NCBI GenBank assembly: GCA_902777835.1 | Contig: CACYVC010000011.1 | Location: 62,001-126,000 of the forward strand | Length of the DNA stretch: 64,000 nucleotides | From: an uncultured Bacteroidales bacterium | GTDB taxonomy: Bacteria > Bacteroidota > Bacteroidia > Bacteroidales > Muribaculaceae | Reading direction: 5' to 3' | Shown here: piece after piece, positions 45,705 through 54,087 of the stretch | Layout of the letters: the number at the start of each line of letters is the position of its first letter | Numbering within the stretch: position 1 is the first letter of the stretch | Program-made: the position numbers and the translations under genes | The notes under the pieces: model-generated | The model's input: only the letters and a program-made list of their open reading frames with translations | Database searches by the model: none | What the model was told of the DNA's origin: nothing

Positions 45705-45735
45705 TTGTGTTTTTGAAATGAAATATCTAATTTTG
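45705..45735 (+). promoter_or_regulatory. Promoter of the fucose-isomerase-like gene
   Basis: TTG (45705-45707), a 20-base spacer and TAATTTTG (45728-45735) make a full consensus pair 26 bases before the ATG. Confidence 0.7.
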
Positions 45736-45761
45736 TAGATTGATTAAAAAACCTTACCACT

Positions 45762-46958
45762 ATGACAACAGCTATCTATACACTCACTTCACAGCTGCAT
45801 GATGCAGAGGCTGTGGATGCTGCCACTCGGGAGTTCCTGGGCGGACTGGGCATCGATTATGAACTTAAGGTTGGCGACTTCAAGGACTATGGCGGTCACG
45901 ACCTCGAACTGATTTATGTTCGCACTGGCGGCACTGAGAGCATCTTCAAAAACGAACTGCCTCGAATGCTGCGCCAGTCGAAGCAGCCTTTCTACCTTCT
46001 CACCTCGGGCAAGAGCAATTCGCTTGCTGCCTCGATGGAGATTCTGTCCTATCTGCGCCAGCAAGGTCTCAAAGGCGAGATTTTGCACGGCAGTAACGAG
46101 TATATTAAGGCTCGCGTGACCACCCTGCAACATGTGGGCAAAGTGATGCGCGAACTCAACGGCTGCCGATTGGGAGTGATTGGCGAACCGAGCGACTGGC
46201 TAATCTCAAGCTCCGCAAAATACCGAACCATCGAGGACCGACTTGGCATCAAGATTGAGCACATCGACATGGATGAGCTGCTTATGCTCATCGAGCGCAT
46301 CCCTGCCGACATTGAGAGCGACCTTGCCGAGAAAGCACCTAACAACACTATTCGCAAGTCACTTGTCGGTGCCGAGCGAATCTACGAGGCACTGCGCCTA
46401 ATCGTAGAGGGCTACGACCTGCAAGGTTTCACTATTCGCTGCTTTGACCTACTCACAGCAGTGAAGAACACTGGCTGCGTGGCACTTGCCAAGTTCAACT
46501 CTCAAGGCATCGTGGCTGGCTGCGAGGGTGACATCCCAGCCATGATCTCGATGAAGATAGCGCAAGCCGTGACAGGCAAGAGCGCTTTCCAAGCCAACCC
46601 CGCCCGCATCAACCCCGAGACTGGCGAACTGCTGTTTGCACACTGCACCATCCCATTCGACATGGTAGATGAATATGAACTTGACACACACTTTGAGTCG
46701 GGTATTGGCGTGGGAATCCGAGGATTCATGAAGCCTGGCCCCGTGACTATCTTCAAGGTGAGCGGCGGTCTTGGCCGTCATTATGCCGAGGAAGGCATGC
46801 TCGTTGAGTGCCAAGGCAAACCCGACCTGTGCCGCACACAGCAGCTCATACAGCTCAACGACAAAGAGGCTGCCCGCTACTTCCTCACCACTCCAATAGG
46901 CAACCACCACATCATTATGCAAGGCCACCACAAAGCCGTGCTCGATGAGATTCTTTAA
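45762..46958 (+). CDS. L-fucose isomerase-like fold protein
   Basis: A 398-residue cytoplasmic protein resembling the L-fucose/L-arabinose isomerase superfamily. RTGGTESIFK near residue 52 and LTSGKSNSLAASMEIL look like the N-terminal nucleotide-type fold. NTGCVALAKFNSQGIVAGCEGDIPAMISM and ARINPETGELLFAHCTIP are the conserved C-terminal blocks of the fucose isomerase fold. It is much shorter than FucI (about 590), so activity on free sugars cannot be assumed. The C-terminal half (HYAEEGMLVECQGKPDLC, then LTTPIGNHHIIMQGHHK) is strongly conserved-looking. The substrate is unknown. A micro-repeat block follows. Confidence 0.75.
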   Translation: MTTAIYTLTSQLHDAEAVDAATREFLGGLGIDYELKVGDFKDYGGHDLELIYVRTGGTESIFKNELPRMLRQSKQPFYLLTSGKSNSLAASMEILSYLRQQGLKGEILHGSNEYIKARVTTLQHVGKVMRELNGCRLGVIGEPSDWLISSSAKYRTIEDRLGIKIEHIDMDELLMLIERIPADIESDLAEKAPNNTIRKSLVGAERIYEALRLIVEGYDLQGFTIRCFDLLTAVKNTGCVALAKFNSQGIVAGCEGDIPAMISMKIAQAVTGKSAFQANPARINPETGELLFAHCTIPFDMVDEYELDTHFESGIGVGIRGFMKPGPVTIFKVSGGLGRHYAEEGMLVECQGKPDLCRTQQLIQLNDKEAARYFLTTPIGNHHIIMQGHHKAVLDEIL

Positions 46959-46967
46959 GCACGTGAA

Positions 46968-47115
46968 TTGTGGAACGAGGAACGTGGAACGGTTTTGAGC
47001 GCTTCGTGCGTGAATTGTGGAACGAGGAACGATCAGCACCTCCCTTCCACCTTCCACCTTCCACTTTCCACCTTCCACCTTCCACCAATAAACGATAAAC
47101 GAACAACGATAAACG
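46968..47115. repeat. TTCCACC/GTGGAACGA micro-repeat block
   Basis: About 150 bases of degenerate tandem repeats. The first half repeats GTGAATTGTGGAACGAGGAACG twice (in full and separated by 40 bases). The second half has at least seven TTCCACC/TTCCACT units, then four AACGATAAACGA-like units up to the cobW-like start. It fills the whole gap between two genes. Confidence 0.85.
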
Positions 47116-47118
47116 AAA

Positions 47119-48381
47119 ATGCGACATACTCCAGTATTGCTGCTCACGGGTTATCTGGGCAGCGGAAAAACAACACTTGTAAATCACATTCTCACTAACG
47201 AGAAAAACATAAAATTTGCCGTTATCGTCAACGACATTGGCGAAGTGAACATTGATGCTAGTCTTATTCAGAAAGGCGGTATCGTGGGGCAGAAAGATGA
47301 GAGCCTTGTGGCACTTCAGAACGGATGCATCTGCTGTACCCTGAAGATGGATCTCATAGAGCAACTCAACGACATAATGAAGCTCAACCGCTTCGACTAC
47401 ATAGTAATTGAAGCCAGTGGCATCTGCGAGCCAGAGCCCATCGCACAGACCATCTGCTCCCTCCCCAATATGGACGACAATTTCATAGAGCACGGCATCC
47501 CCTACCTCGATTGCATCGTCACCGTGGTGGATGCACTGAGGATGCAGAGCGAGTTTGCATGTGGCGAAGACCTCAAGCGCAAGAACATCGGCGAGGAAGA
47601 CATCGAGAACCTGCTCATCCAGCAGATTGAGTTCTGCAACATCGTGCTGCTCAACAAAGCCTCAGAGGTGAGTGACGACGAGCGAGACCGCATCCGCCAC
47701 ATCATCCATGCCCTGCAGCCAGCAGCACAAATCATAGATTGTGACTATACTAATGTCAATCTTGACGACATTATCGAGACAGGACTCTTCGACTACGAAC
47801 GTGTGGCAAGTTCAGCAGGCTGGATTCGTGAGATTGAGCGCCCAGCCACCGACGAAGAAGAGGCCGAAGCCCATCATCACCATCATCACGACGATGAAGA
47901 TGAAGAGGAGCATGAGCATGAGCACCATCACCACCACGATGAAGATGAAGGCCACGAGCACGAACATCACCACCATCATCACCACCATCACGACGAGGGC
48001 GAAGCCGAAGAATATGGCATTCAAACCTTTGTCTATTACCGCCGCCCGGCTATCGACATCCACAAGTTTGACCGATTTGTAGCAACTAAGTGGCCCAAGA
48101 ACATAATCCGCGCAAAGGGCCTCATCTACTTCAGCCACAACCCCGACATGTCGTTCCTCTTTGAGTCGGCTGGCGTGCAGAAAAAGCTTACCGAGAGCGG
48201 ATATTGGTTCGCCACCGCCCCCGAGGAGGAACTTAAGCGAATGATAGAATACAACCCCGACATCCTGCGCGACTGGGACGAAGTGTATGGCGACCGTATG
48301 GTGAAACTAGTATTCATTGGTCAGCATCTCGACAAAGAGCAACTCACCCGAGACCTCGACGAGTGCCTGGCAAATGCATAA
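47119..48381 (+). CDS. CobW/COG0523-family GTPase with His-rich metal-binding segment
   Basis: G3E-class GTPase thought to act as a metal chaperone, probably for zinc. The P-loop is LLTGYLGSGKTTLVNHIL, the family metal site is NGCICCTLKMDL (C-x-C-C), EASGICEPEPIAQTI and VLLNKASEVSDDE (NK-x-D-like base recognition) follow. Residues about 251-297 (47868-48010) are an inserted run with 24 histidines mixed with Asp and Glu. The CobW C-terminal domain resumes with FVYYRRPAIDIHKFDRF. The length is 420 residues. The His/acid-rich segment is longer than the short stretch in many members and suggests metal storage or delivery. No Zur box was searched for. Confidence 0.92.
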   Translation: MRHTPVLLLTGYLGSGKTTLVNHILTNEKNIKFAVIVNDIGEVNIDASLIQKGGIVGQKDESLVALQNGCICCTLKMDLIEQLNDIMKLNRFDYIVIEASGICEPEPIAQTICSLPNMDDNFIEHGIPYLDCIVTVVDALRMQSEFACGEDLKRKNIGEEDIENLLIQQIEFCNIVLLNKASEVSDDERDRIRHIIHALQPAAQIIDCDYTNVNLDDIIETGLFDYERVASSAGWIREIERPATDEEEAEAHHHHHHDDEDEEEHEHEHHHHHDEDEGHEHEHHHHHHHHHDEGEAEEYGIQTFVYYRRPAIDIHKFDRFVATKWPKNIIRAKGLIYFSHNPDMSFLFESAGVQKKLTESGYWFATAPEEELKRMIEYNPDILRDWDEVYGDRMVKLVFIGQHLDKEQLTRDLDECLANA

Positions 48382-48458
48382 TGCTCGATACTTGATACTT
48401 TTTGTCATAAAAACATAAAAAGGGACACATAGAAAAATCAATAACAGAAAAATATTAC

Positions 48459-48466
48459 TACTTTTG
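48459..48466 (+). promoter_or_regulatory. -7 box of the exported sorting-tail protein
   Basis: TACTTTTG matches TAnnTTTG. The leader that follows is about 100 bases and contains a hairpin (GAGCCTTT 48510-48517 with AAAGGCTC 48538-48545). No -33 TTG is seen at the usual spacing. Confidence 0.5.
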
Positions 48467-48575
48467 CACCATCAAAATTAATAGCACGAAAATATACTAC
48501 CCGAAAAATGAGCCTTTCGAGTTGTATTTAAGAAGAAAAAGGCTCTATAAAACAACTATTTAACAAACAACAAAA

Positions 48576-50165
48576 ATGAAGAAACTTTTACTTATTGCAG
48601 CTATGGCTGTGATGACTTTAGGCGCTTGGGCACAAAACGCAAGCGACTATGGTATCGTTATGGAGCAACCTGCCGGTGAGTTGAGAACCTACGACCGCGC
48701 TGGTTATGCCTATTACTACAGTGGCGAGTATATTCGCCGTGGCGCTCAAACAGGAACAATCGACATCGTGTTTGGCGAGAACAACAAGGTATATTTCAAG
48801 CAGCCTCTCTCTAAGCTCGAGATCAACTCTTGGATTGAGGGCACATTGAGCGACGATGGTACCACTATCACCGTTCCCATGGGCCAGAATGTGGCTTACG
48901 ACACCGAGGTAAACGATGTTATCACCCTTGCAGTGCTTGACTATGACGATGACTACGAGGAATTTGAAGTGCGCAACAGTGCTCATAACGTTCAATTCAG
49001 CGTTACCGAGGACAAAATTAGTTTGATTGGTACTTCGACTTACGTTGTCTTTGGCGCCATCTATGCCAACAGCCAGGAATGGGCAGGCTATGCTGACTAT
49101 GCTAGCGTTTACACTCCCACCACTCAAGACGAGGACGTTCTCGTTGAACTCCCCGCTGGTGTAGAGACTCAGGTTTACACCTTCCAGGCTAACGGCTATG
49201 ACGGCACCGCATTTAAATACAATGTGAATGTGGGCGTTGACAACAACGACGTTTATATCCAGGGCATCTTCAGCGACGTTCCCCAATCATGGATTAAGGG
49301 TACTCGCAATGGCAACACCGTTACCTTCGCCCAAGACCAGTACATTGGCCAAGTTGCAGGAAAACCAAACTACATGGCTGGTGGTCAAACCAATGCCTCT
49401 GGTCAAAAAGACATTTGCGATTTCGTTCTTGCCTATGACGAAGCTACCGACACCTACACCAACGTCACCGATTACCTACTCCAAAACACCACCAAGGGCG
49501 TTGTTTACTATGTTCAGGCATTCAACAACATCGTCATCACTCGCGACGTTAACGATGGTGCTCACACCATTCCTTACAACGAGAGTTTTGAGACTCAAGC
49601 TGCTTTCAGCGAGTTCACTGTTATCGACGCCAATAATGACAGCCGCACTTGGACCTATGGCGGCACAGTTGGGCAAAACGTAGCCTATCAGTGGAGCAGC
49701 ACCACTGCTGCCGACGACTGGCTGATCACCCCAGCTCTCATCATGGAACCTGGAGCTGAATATGTATTTGGCATTGACGCCAAAGCATCAGGTTATCCCG
49801 AGCGCTTTGAGGTTATGATGGGTATTGAGCCTACCGTTGAGGCCATGACCACAAGTGTTATTCCTGCAGTAGTTATTGAGGGCTACGATATGACTCATCA
49901 CACAGGTCGCTTCACCGCTCCTGCCGATGGCAAGTCAAATGGCAAGTACTATATCGGCATCCACGCCATCAGCGACGCCGACCAGTTTGTCCTTACTATC
50001 GACAACCTCAGTGTCGTAGCTGCTGAACCATCGGCAATCAATGAGATTAACATTGAGAAGGCACAAGACAACAACTACTACGACCTCATGGGTCGCAAGA
50101 TGAATAGCAACAATCTACCCGCTGGCATTTACATCCACAATGGCAAGAAAGTTGTAATTAAGTAA
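48576..50165 (+). CDS. Exported protein with C-terminal sorting tail
   Basis: A 529-residue secreted protein. The signal peptide is KKLLLIAAMAVMTLGAWAQ. The first part repeats beta-rich segments about 165 residues apart (ELRTYDRAGYAYYYSGEY and TQVYTFQANGYDGTAFKYN). Residues about 330-490 look like a choice-of-anchor J/MAM-like sandwich (IPYNESFETQAAFSEFTVID, DDWLITPALIMEPGAEYVFGIDAKA). The end (YYDLMGRKMNSNNLPAGIYI then HNGKKVVIK) is the type IX-like C-terminal sorting tail typical of Bacteroidetes. Function beyond a surface or secreted beta-sandwich protein is unknown. Synonymous codon use is unusually biased to C-ending codons, suggesting high expression. Confidence 0.85.
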   Translation: MKKLLLIAAMAVMTLGAWAQNASDYGIVMEQPAGELRTYDRAGYAYYYSGEYIRRGAQTGTIDIVFGENNKVYFKQPLSKLEINSWIEGTLSDDGTTITVPMGQNVAYDTEVNDVITLAVLDYDDDYEEFEVRNSAHNVQFSVTEDKISLIGTSTYVVFGAIYANSQEWAGYADYASVYTPTTQDEDVLVELPAGVETQVYTFQANGYDGTAFKYNVNVGVDNNDVYIQGIFSDVPQSWIKGTRNGNTVTFAQDQYIGQVAGKPNYMAGGQTNASGQKDICDFVLAYDEATDTYTNVTDYLLQNTTKGVVYYVQAFNNIVITRDVNDGAHTIPYNESFETQAAFSEFTVIDANNDSRTWTYGGTVGQNVAYQWSSTTAADDWLITPALIMEPGAEYVFGIDAKASGYPERFEVMMGIEPTVEAMTTSVIPAVVIEGYDMTHHTGRFTAPADGKSNGKYYIGIHAISDADQFVLTIDNLSVVAAEPSAINEINIEKAQDNNYYDLMGRKMNSNNLPAGIYIHNGKKVVIK

Positions 50166-50187
50166 TCAACAAACAACAATATCCAAT

Positions 50188-50222
50188 AAGGGCGTGACCA
50201 ACAATTGATCACGCCCTTTTAT
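50188..50222 (+). terminator. Intrinsic terminator after the sorting-tail protein
   Basis: AAGGGCGTGA (50188-50197) pairs exactly with TCACGCCCTT (50209-50218), loop of 11, followed by T. It lies 22 bases past the stop. Confidence 0.9.
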
Positions 50223-50256
50223 AATATTAATGAACGCTAGCCACAATAGCGGGAAT

Positions 50257-51201
50257 CTACTTAATCACCCACCGTGCAATGCGGGCTGAGCCACGTTTGC
50301 CTTTTACAATGCGCTTGAAAAGCCAGGGCATCACTTTGCGATATAGCCACTTGCGGTTGAGAGTGGAATAAGCTTTCTGCGCGGCAGGCTTGGCATATTC
50401 GGGATGTCCCTCGCGCTGGTAATATGCCGCAAGCACGAGCAAGCGATAAGCGAGTAAGTCGTAGTATCGTTGCTTGTCAATTAGGTTTGAGTTTTTTACG
50501 TCTAGATTCATGTAGCGGAGTGATATCTCCCACTTACCATGGTTTGCGCTGAAACTATTGCCAGTGATAGAGTTTGCTCCACCATAAATCACATCCACGC
50601 GGGCTTTTCCCTCAAGATAGCCCACGATGGGCCTCGCTAGCAAGATTCGTAGTCCATATTCAAAATCATTCCAGTGCGAAATGCTATTGTTCCACTCTAT
50701 TTTCTTGATGAAGTCATGGCGGGCGCAGAATGCCTGTGTCGCCAACACGCTGTGCAAGATATGATTGGCAATTATGTCTTTTTTGAAAATTGGCATTGTA
50801 TTTTTCTCACCAATCTCGTTAACTTGGTTGCGCCGTGCAATAACGATATCGACACGCCGAGGTGCCGACTGGAAAGCGTCCAGATATTTCTGCACCAATC
50901 GTCGATCCATAAGGTCATCACTGTCGAAAAACATCACATAATCGCCCGTGGCAAATTGCATTCCTCGATTTCGAGCGGCACTAGCTGTATGCTGTTTCTC
51001 CTGAGTGACAATTACCTCAAAATCGGGGGCATCATTCTCAATTTTAAACTGATTGAGCACCACCAGAGAGTCGTCGGTAGAGAAGTTATCTACCAATATA
51101 ACCTGCAACGGACGGTGAGTTTGTTCCAACACTGTTTTCAACGTCCGAGGCACTATATTCGCACGATTATAAACTGGAATTATTATAGATACTGTACTCA
51201 T
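50257..51201 (-). CDS. Family 2 glycosyltransferase
   Basis: A 314-residue GT-A enzyme: VSIIIPVYNRANIVPRTLKTV, ILVDNFSTDDSLVVL, TASAARNRGMQFA and MFFDSDDLMDRRLVQKY. The frame is open further upstream to 51390, but the extension overlaps the divergent gene and its promoter. The ATG at 51201 (MSTVSIIIPVYN) is the family start. The C-terminal 100 residues are helical and basic, ending KRGSARIARWVIK. It is divergent from 51286 and belongs to the second glycan locus. Transcription from the box at 51210-51217 would start within a few bases of this ATG. Confidence 0.9.
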   Translation of the reverse strand: MSTVSIIIPVYNRANIVPRTLKTVLEQTHRPLQVILVDNFSTDDSLVVLNQFKIENDAPDFEVIVTQEKQHTASAARNRGMQFATGDYVMFFDSDDLMDRRLVQKYLDAFQSAPRRVDIVIARRNQVNEIGEKNTMPIFKKDIIANHILHSVLATQAFCARHDFIKKIEWNNSISHWNDFEYGLRILLARPIVGYLEGKARVDVIYGGANSITGNSFSANHGKWEISLRYMNLDVKNSNLIDKQRYYDLLAYRLLVLAAYYQREGHPEYAKPAAQKAYSTLNRKWLYRKVMPWLFKRIVKGKRGSARIARWVIK

Positions 51202-51209
51202 ATTGACTC

Positions 51210-51240
51210 CAAAATTAGACAATCTTTTGGAGAAATGCAA
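51210..51240 (-). promoter_or_regulatory. Promoter of the minus-strand glycosyltransferase
   Basis: On the minus strand TTG (51240 to 51238), 20 bases and TAATTTTG (51217 to 51210). The box ends 8 bases before the start codon, so the mRNA is leaderless or almost so. It overlaps the divergent promoter face to face. Confidence 0.7.
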
Positions 51241-51257
51241 AAAAAACAATACTTTTG
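51225..51257 (+). promoter_or_regulatory. Promoter of the plus-strand glycosyltransferase pair
   Basis: TTTTG (51225-51229), a 20-base spacer and TACTTTTG (51250-51257) match both elements fully. It interleaves with the minus-strand promoter, so polymerases at the two would interfere. Confidence 0.75.
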
Positions 51258-51285
51258 CAATGTTTAAAGCAAAAATAAGCAAATA

Positions 51286-52410
51286 ATGAAGATACTCTTC
51301 GTAGGTGATGCGAGCAATATGCACAACTGCTTGGCTCAAGCGATGCGCGAGCTTGGACACACGGCAATCGTAGCAAGCAACGGCTCGCACTGGATGGACA
51401 CTGGCCGAGACATCAACTTAGAGCGAGGTCCAGGCAAAATGGGTGCACTCAGGTATGTGCTCGACGTGCTACGTGCGCTACCCAAGATGCGCGGTTTTGA
51501 CGTGGTAGAAACCTGCGGATCCATATTTCTTGACCTCAAGCCAAGCAAGGTGCGTCGTGTCTTCGACTGGCTCAAGCAACACAACCGCCTCATGGTAATG
51601 AGTGCTTTAGGCACCGACTATGTGTATTACCACGCATGTCACGACGGCAATACCTATCGTTACAGCGACTTTATGGTTGGAGACCGGCCTTCACCCTACG
51701 CCCTATCAAATGAGTATCAAGCCAAGCACGAGGACAACTGGAAACTACCACTAATGCGCAAGCACAGCGAGCATATCCTAAACAACATCGACGGCGCTGT
51801 CTCATGTCTTTGGGAATATCATGAGTGCTACAAGCGACTGCTCGGCAACCGACTAGCATATGGTGGCATACCTATCGACACTAAAAGCATATCTCCGCAC
51901 ATCCTTGACAAAGAGCCCGAGAAAGTGAAGTTCTTTATAGGTATTCAACGAGATCGCAACATCCTGAAAGGCACCGACCAGCTCCTAGAAGCCGCGCAAC
52001 GCATAGTGGACCGCTACCCCAATCAATGCGAACTGGAGGTTGTTGAGAATGTGCCCTACGAGGAATATGTCCAGCTGCTCAGCCAGTCACACGTGCTTCT
52101 CGACCAACTCTACTCTTACACCCCAGCCACCAACGCCTTGCTTGCCATGGCACGCGGACTTGTGGCAGTGAGCGGTGCCGAACCCGAATACTACGACCTT
52201 ATTGGCGAGCACGACAACCAGCCAATCATCAACGTGAGTCCACTCATTGAAGGCGACATCGACGCAAAACTCGAATGGTTGGTGCAAAACAAGCAATTAC
52301 TCCCCGACCTAAGCCGCCACAGCCGAGAGTTTGTAGAGAAACACAACGACTCACACGTTGTAGCACAAAGACATCTTAAATTCTACAATAAATTATTGAC
52401 GAAAAAATGA
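51286..52410 (+). CDS. GT-B fold glycosyltransferase
   Basis: A 374-residue protein with a GT-B layout. The N-terminal domain begins KILFVGDASNMHNCLAQAMRELGH. The C-terminal domain has KFFIGIQRDRNILKGTDQLLEA, VPYEEYVQLLSQSHVLLDQLY and NALLAMARGLVAVSGAEPEYYDL, which occupies the donor site of GT4-like enzymes although the typical E-x7-E is reduced to A-x-x-A-M-A-R. It is coupled by ATGA overlap to a GT2-like gene. A sugar transferase of a surface glycan is the best call. Retaining mechanism and donor remain open. Confidence 0.8.
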   Translation: MKILFVGDASNMHNCLAQAMRELGHTAIVASNGSHWMDTGRDINLERGPGKMGALRYVLDVLRALPKMRGFDVVETCGSIFLDLKPSKVRRVFDWLKQHNRLMVMSALGTDYVYYHACHDGNTYRYSDFMVGDRPSPYALSNEYQAKHEDNWKLPLMRKHSEHILNNIDGAVSCLWEYHECYKRLLGNRLAYGGIPIDTKSISPHILDKEPEKVKFFIGIQRDRNILKGTDQLLEAAQRIVDRYPNQCELEVVENVPYEEYVQLLSQSHVLLDQLYSYTPATNALLAMARGLVAVSGAEPEYYDLIGEHDNQPIINVSPLIEGDIDAKLEWLVQNKQLLPDLSRHSREFVEKHNDSHVVAQRHLKFYNKLLTKK

Positions 52411-53210
52411 CACTCGAAATACTAATATGCACACTTGATGAAGGGATAAACAATATCCCTGCTATGCTGCTGGAGCCATGTGAGGGAATTAGCTACTTAG
52501 TATCGTGGCAGCATAGCACTGATAAGGAGATTGCTGTGCCAGAACAATTGAAGCGCGATGACGTGAAAATTTGCCACTTGGATGGACGTGGATTGAGCCG
52601 CAACCGCAACAACTGCCTGCGCCACACCACTGCCGATGTGTGCCTAATCGCTGACGACGACTGCCGCTACACCCATGAGCAGCTGCAAAAGGTTATCGAC
52701 ACCTTTGCCCAAAATCCTGAGGTAGATATCGCCACATTCAAATTTAAGGGCGAAGGTTCAACCAAATATTATCCAAAAGAATCTTTTAGCTTATCAACAT
52801 TTCCCAAAGGATACTTTGTGGCATCTATCGAAATTGCATTACGCCGCAAGAGCATCCAGAACATTATATGGTTTAATGAGAATTTCGGATTAGGGGCAGA
52901 AATTTTCCATTGTGGTGAAGAACATATTTTCATACAAGATGCTTTATCACATGGACTTACTTGCAAATTTTTCCCTATTACTATAGTTAGAGAGAATGAT
53001 TCTACAGTTTGTATAAAGCGCGACAACGAGCGCGGCACGCTGATGGCACACGGAGCAATCCTGCAACTATATCAGCCAAAGACCAAATACTTGCGCATGA
53101 TAATCAAAGCCTTTAGATTATGGCGAAAAAGAAATGTGCCATTCATCAAGGCAATTAGACACATGAAAAATGGTATCAATTATATAAAGTCGCACCCTGA
53201 GATAATGTAG
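52407..53210 (+). CDS. Family 2-like glycosyltransferase
   Basis: A 267-residue GT-A-type protein of the group that opens TLEILICTLDEGINNIPAML. LSRNRNNCLRHTTADVCLIADDDCRY gives the D-D-D metal site, and FGLGAEIFHCGEEHIFIQDAL the acidic acceptor-site segment. The first gene of the pair overlaps it by ATGA. The C-terminal 50 residues are basic. It converges on the ATP-grasp-like gene with only 2 bases between stop codons. The sugar is unknown. Confidence 0.82.
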   Translation: MTLEILICTLDEGINNIPAMLLEPCEGISYLVSWQHSTDKEIAVPEQLKRDDVKICHLDGRGLSRNRNNCLRHTTADVCLIADDDCRYTHEQLQKVIDTFAQNPEVDIATFKFKGEGSTKYYPKESFSLSTFPKGYFVASIEIALRRKSIQNIIWFNENFGLGAEIFHCGEEHIFIQDALSHGLTCKFFPITIVRENDSTVCIKRDNERGTLMAHGAILQLYQPKTKYLRMIIKAFRLWRKRNVPFIKAIRHMKNGINYIKSHPEIM

Positions 53211-53212
53211 GA

Positions 53213-54085
53213 TTATTTCGTCATTAACAAAAAGTCCTCAAAACGACGCCAGCAACCATCAATCATACTGGTGTTTATCTCCTGTTCTACACCATCAAGC
53301 ATTGCAAACGGACTCATCCCAGAAACCGAATTCACACACGAAGTGCCAGAGATGCGCTTCGAGAACTCAATATAATAAAACTGGCCTGTCTTGTTCTGGC
53401 ACAACTGCAAGTGGAAAATGTCACTGAACACGCCCTTGTTCTTGGGACACACTGCTTTGACAAACTCCGACACATGAGCCGCCAATTCACCATCAAGCGG
53501 AAGCAGTTTAATGAAGCGATCATAGCCGTTCTTTAGCGTCACCTCACGCGGAAAGATATACATTTTCTCTTCGTCATAGCGCAACACATCAACCACAAAC
53601 TCATGCTCTATGTCAATCTTCTGCATCACGCAGGCGTTATCAAGAAACTGGATGTTGCGCGAACCGGCCGACATAAAATTTGGTTTGACACAAATATCGG
53701 ACAACGCAAAAGTTTCAGGAATCCTTATAGCACAATTATCTGTCAATGGTGTTAAGAACTCATTCATCTGCTTCTTGTTGTAATAGAAAGGCAATATGCT
53801 AGAGAAAGAATGCTCCGATGCCACTCTGGTGACCATAGGATTGGACTGGCGCGTCAGCTCGTCGGCAGGAAAAATCACTGCATCACCAGCCTCAAGCATT
53901 TTAAATGCCTGGCTATCGTGAATAAGATGCACTTGAGGATGCCTTGAGATGATGTGTTGGAAATCCTCATCGAGGTCGCTCAAGAAAAGCTGATGATGGG
54001 CTTCTGTGACGTTCACATACTGCTCAAAAAACAACTCAGCACTGAGTCCTGCTCTACTACCCGACTCAAAAACGACATAGTTCAT
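53213..54085 (-). CDS. ATP-grasp-like protein of a glycan locus
   Basis: A 290-residue protein resembling ATP-grasp enzymes of glycan loci. DICVKPNFMSAGSRNIQFL corresponds to the lysine-containing ATP loop, EHEFVVDVLRYDEEKMYIFPRE to the adenine/lid segment, and FHLQLCQNKTGQFYYIEFSKRISGTS to the metal-binding strand with Glu and a basic residue. The N-terminal domain is a short Rossmann-like part (MNYVVFESGSRAGLS). It starts 2 bases after the PIG-L deacetylase stop, so the two form an operon. A ligase that couples an acyl or amino acid group to a deacetylated sugar would suit both, but this is inference. Confidence 0.7.
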   Translation of the reverse strand: MNYVVFESGSRAGLSAELFFEQYVNVTEAHHQLFLSDLDEDFQHIISRHPQVHLIHDSQAFKMLEAGDAVIFPADELTRQSNPMVTRVASEHSFSSILPFYYNKKQMNEFLTPLTDNCAIRIPETFALSDICVKPNFMSAGSRNIQFLDNACVMQKIDIEHEFVVDVLRYDEEKMYIFPREVTLKNGYDRFIKLLPLDGELAAHVSEFVKAVCPKNKGVFSDIFHLQLCQNKTGQFYYIEFSKRISGTSCVNSVSGMSPFAMLDGVEQEINTSMIDGCWRRFEDFLLMTK

Positions 54086-54087
54086 AG

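Noticed and set aside
47868..48010. Possible tandem repeat array of CRISPR or satellite type
   Set aside because: It is a codon repeat (CAC/CAT, GAG/GAT) in frame with a clear CobW-type protein; there are no spacers.
48467..48575. Riboswitch in the leader of the sorting-tail protein
   Set aside because: Only one simple 8-bp hairpin is seen and no known riboswitch core could be recognised.
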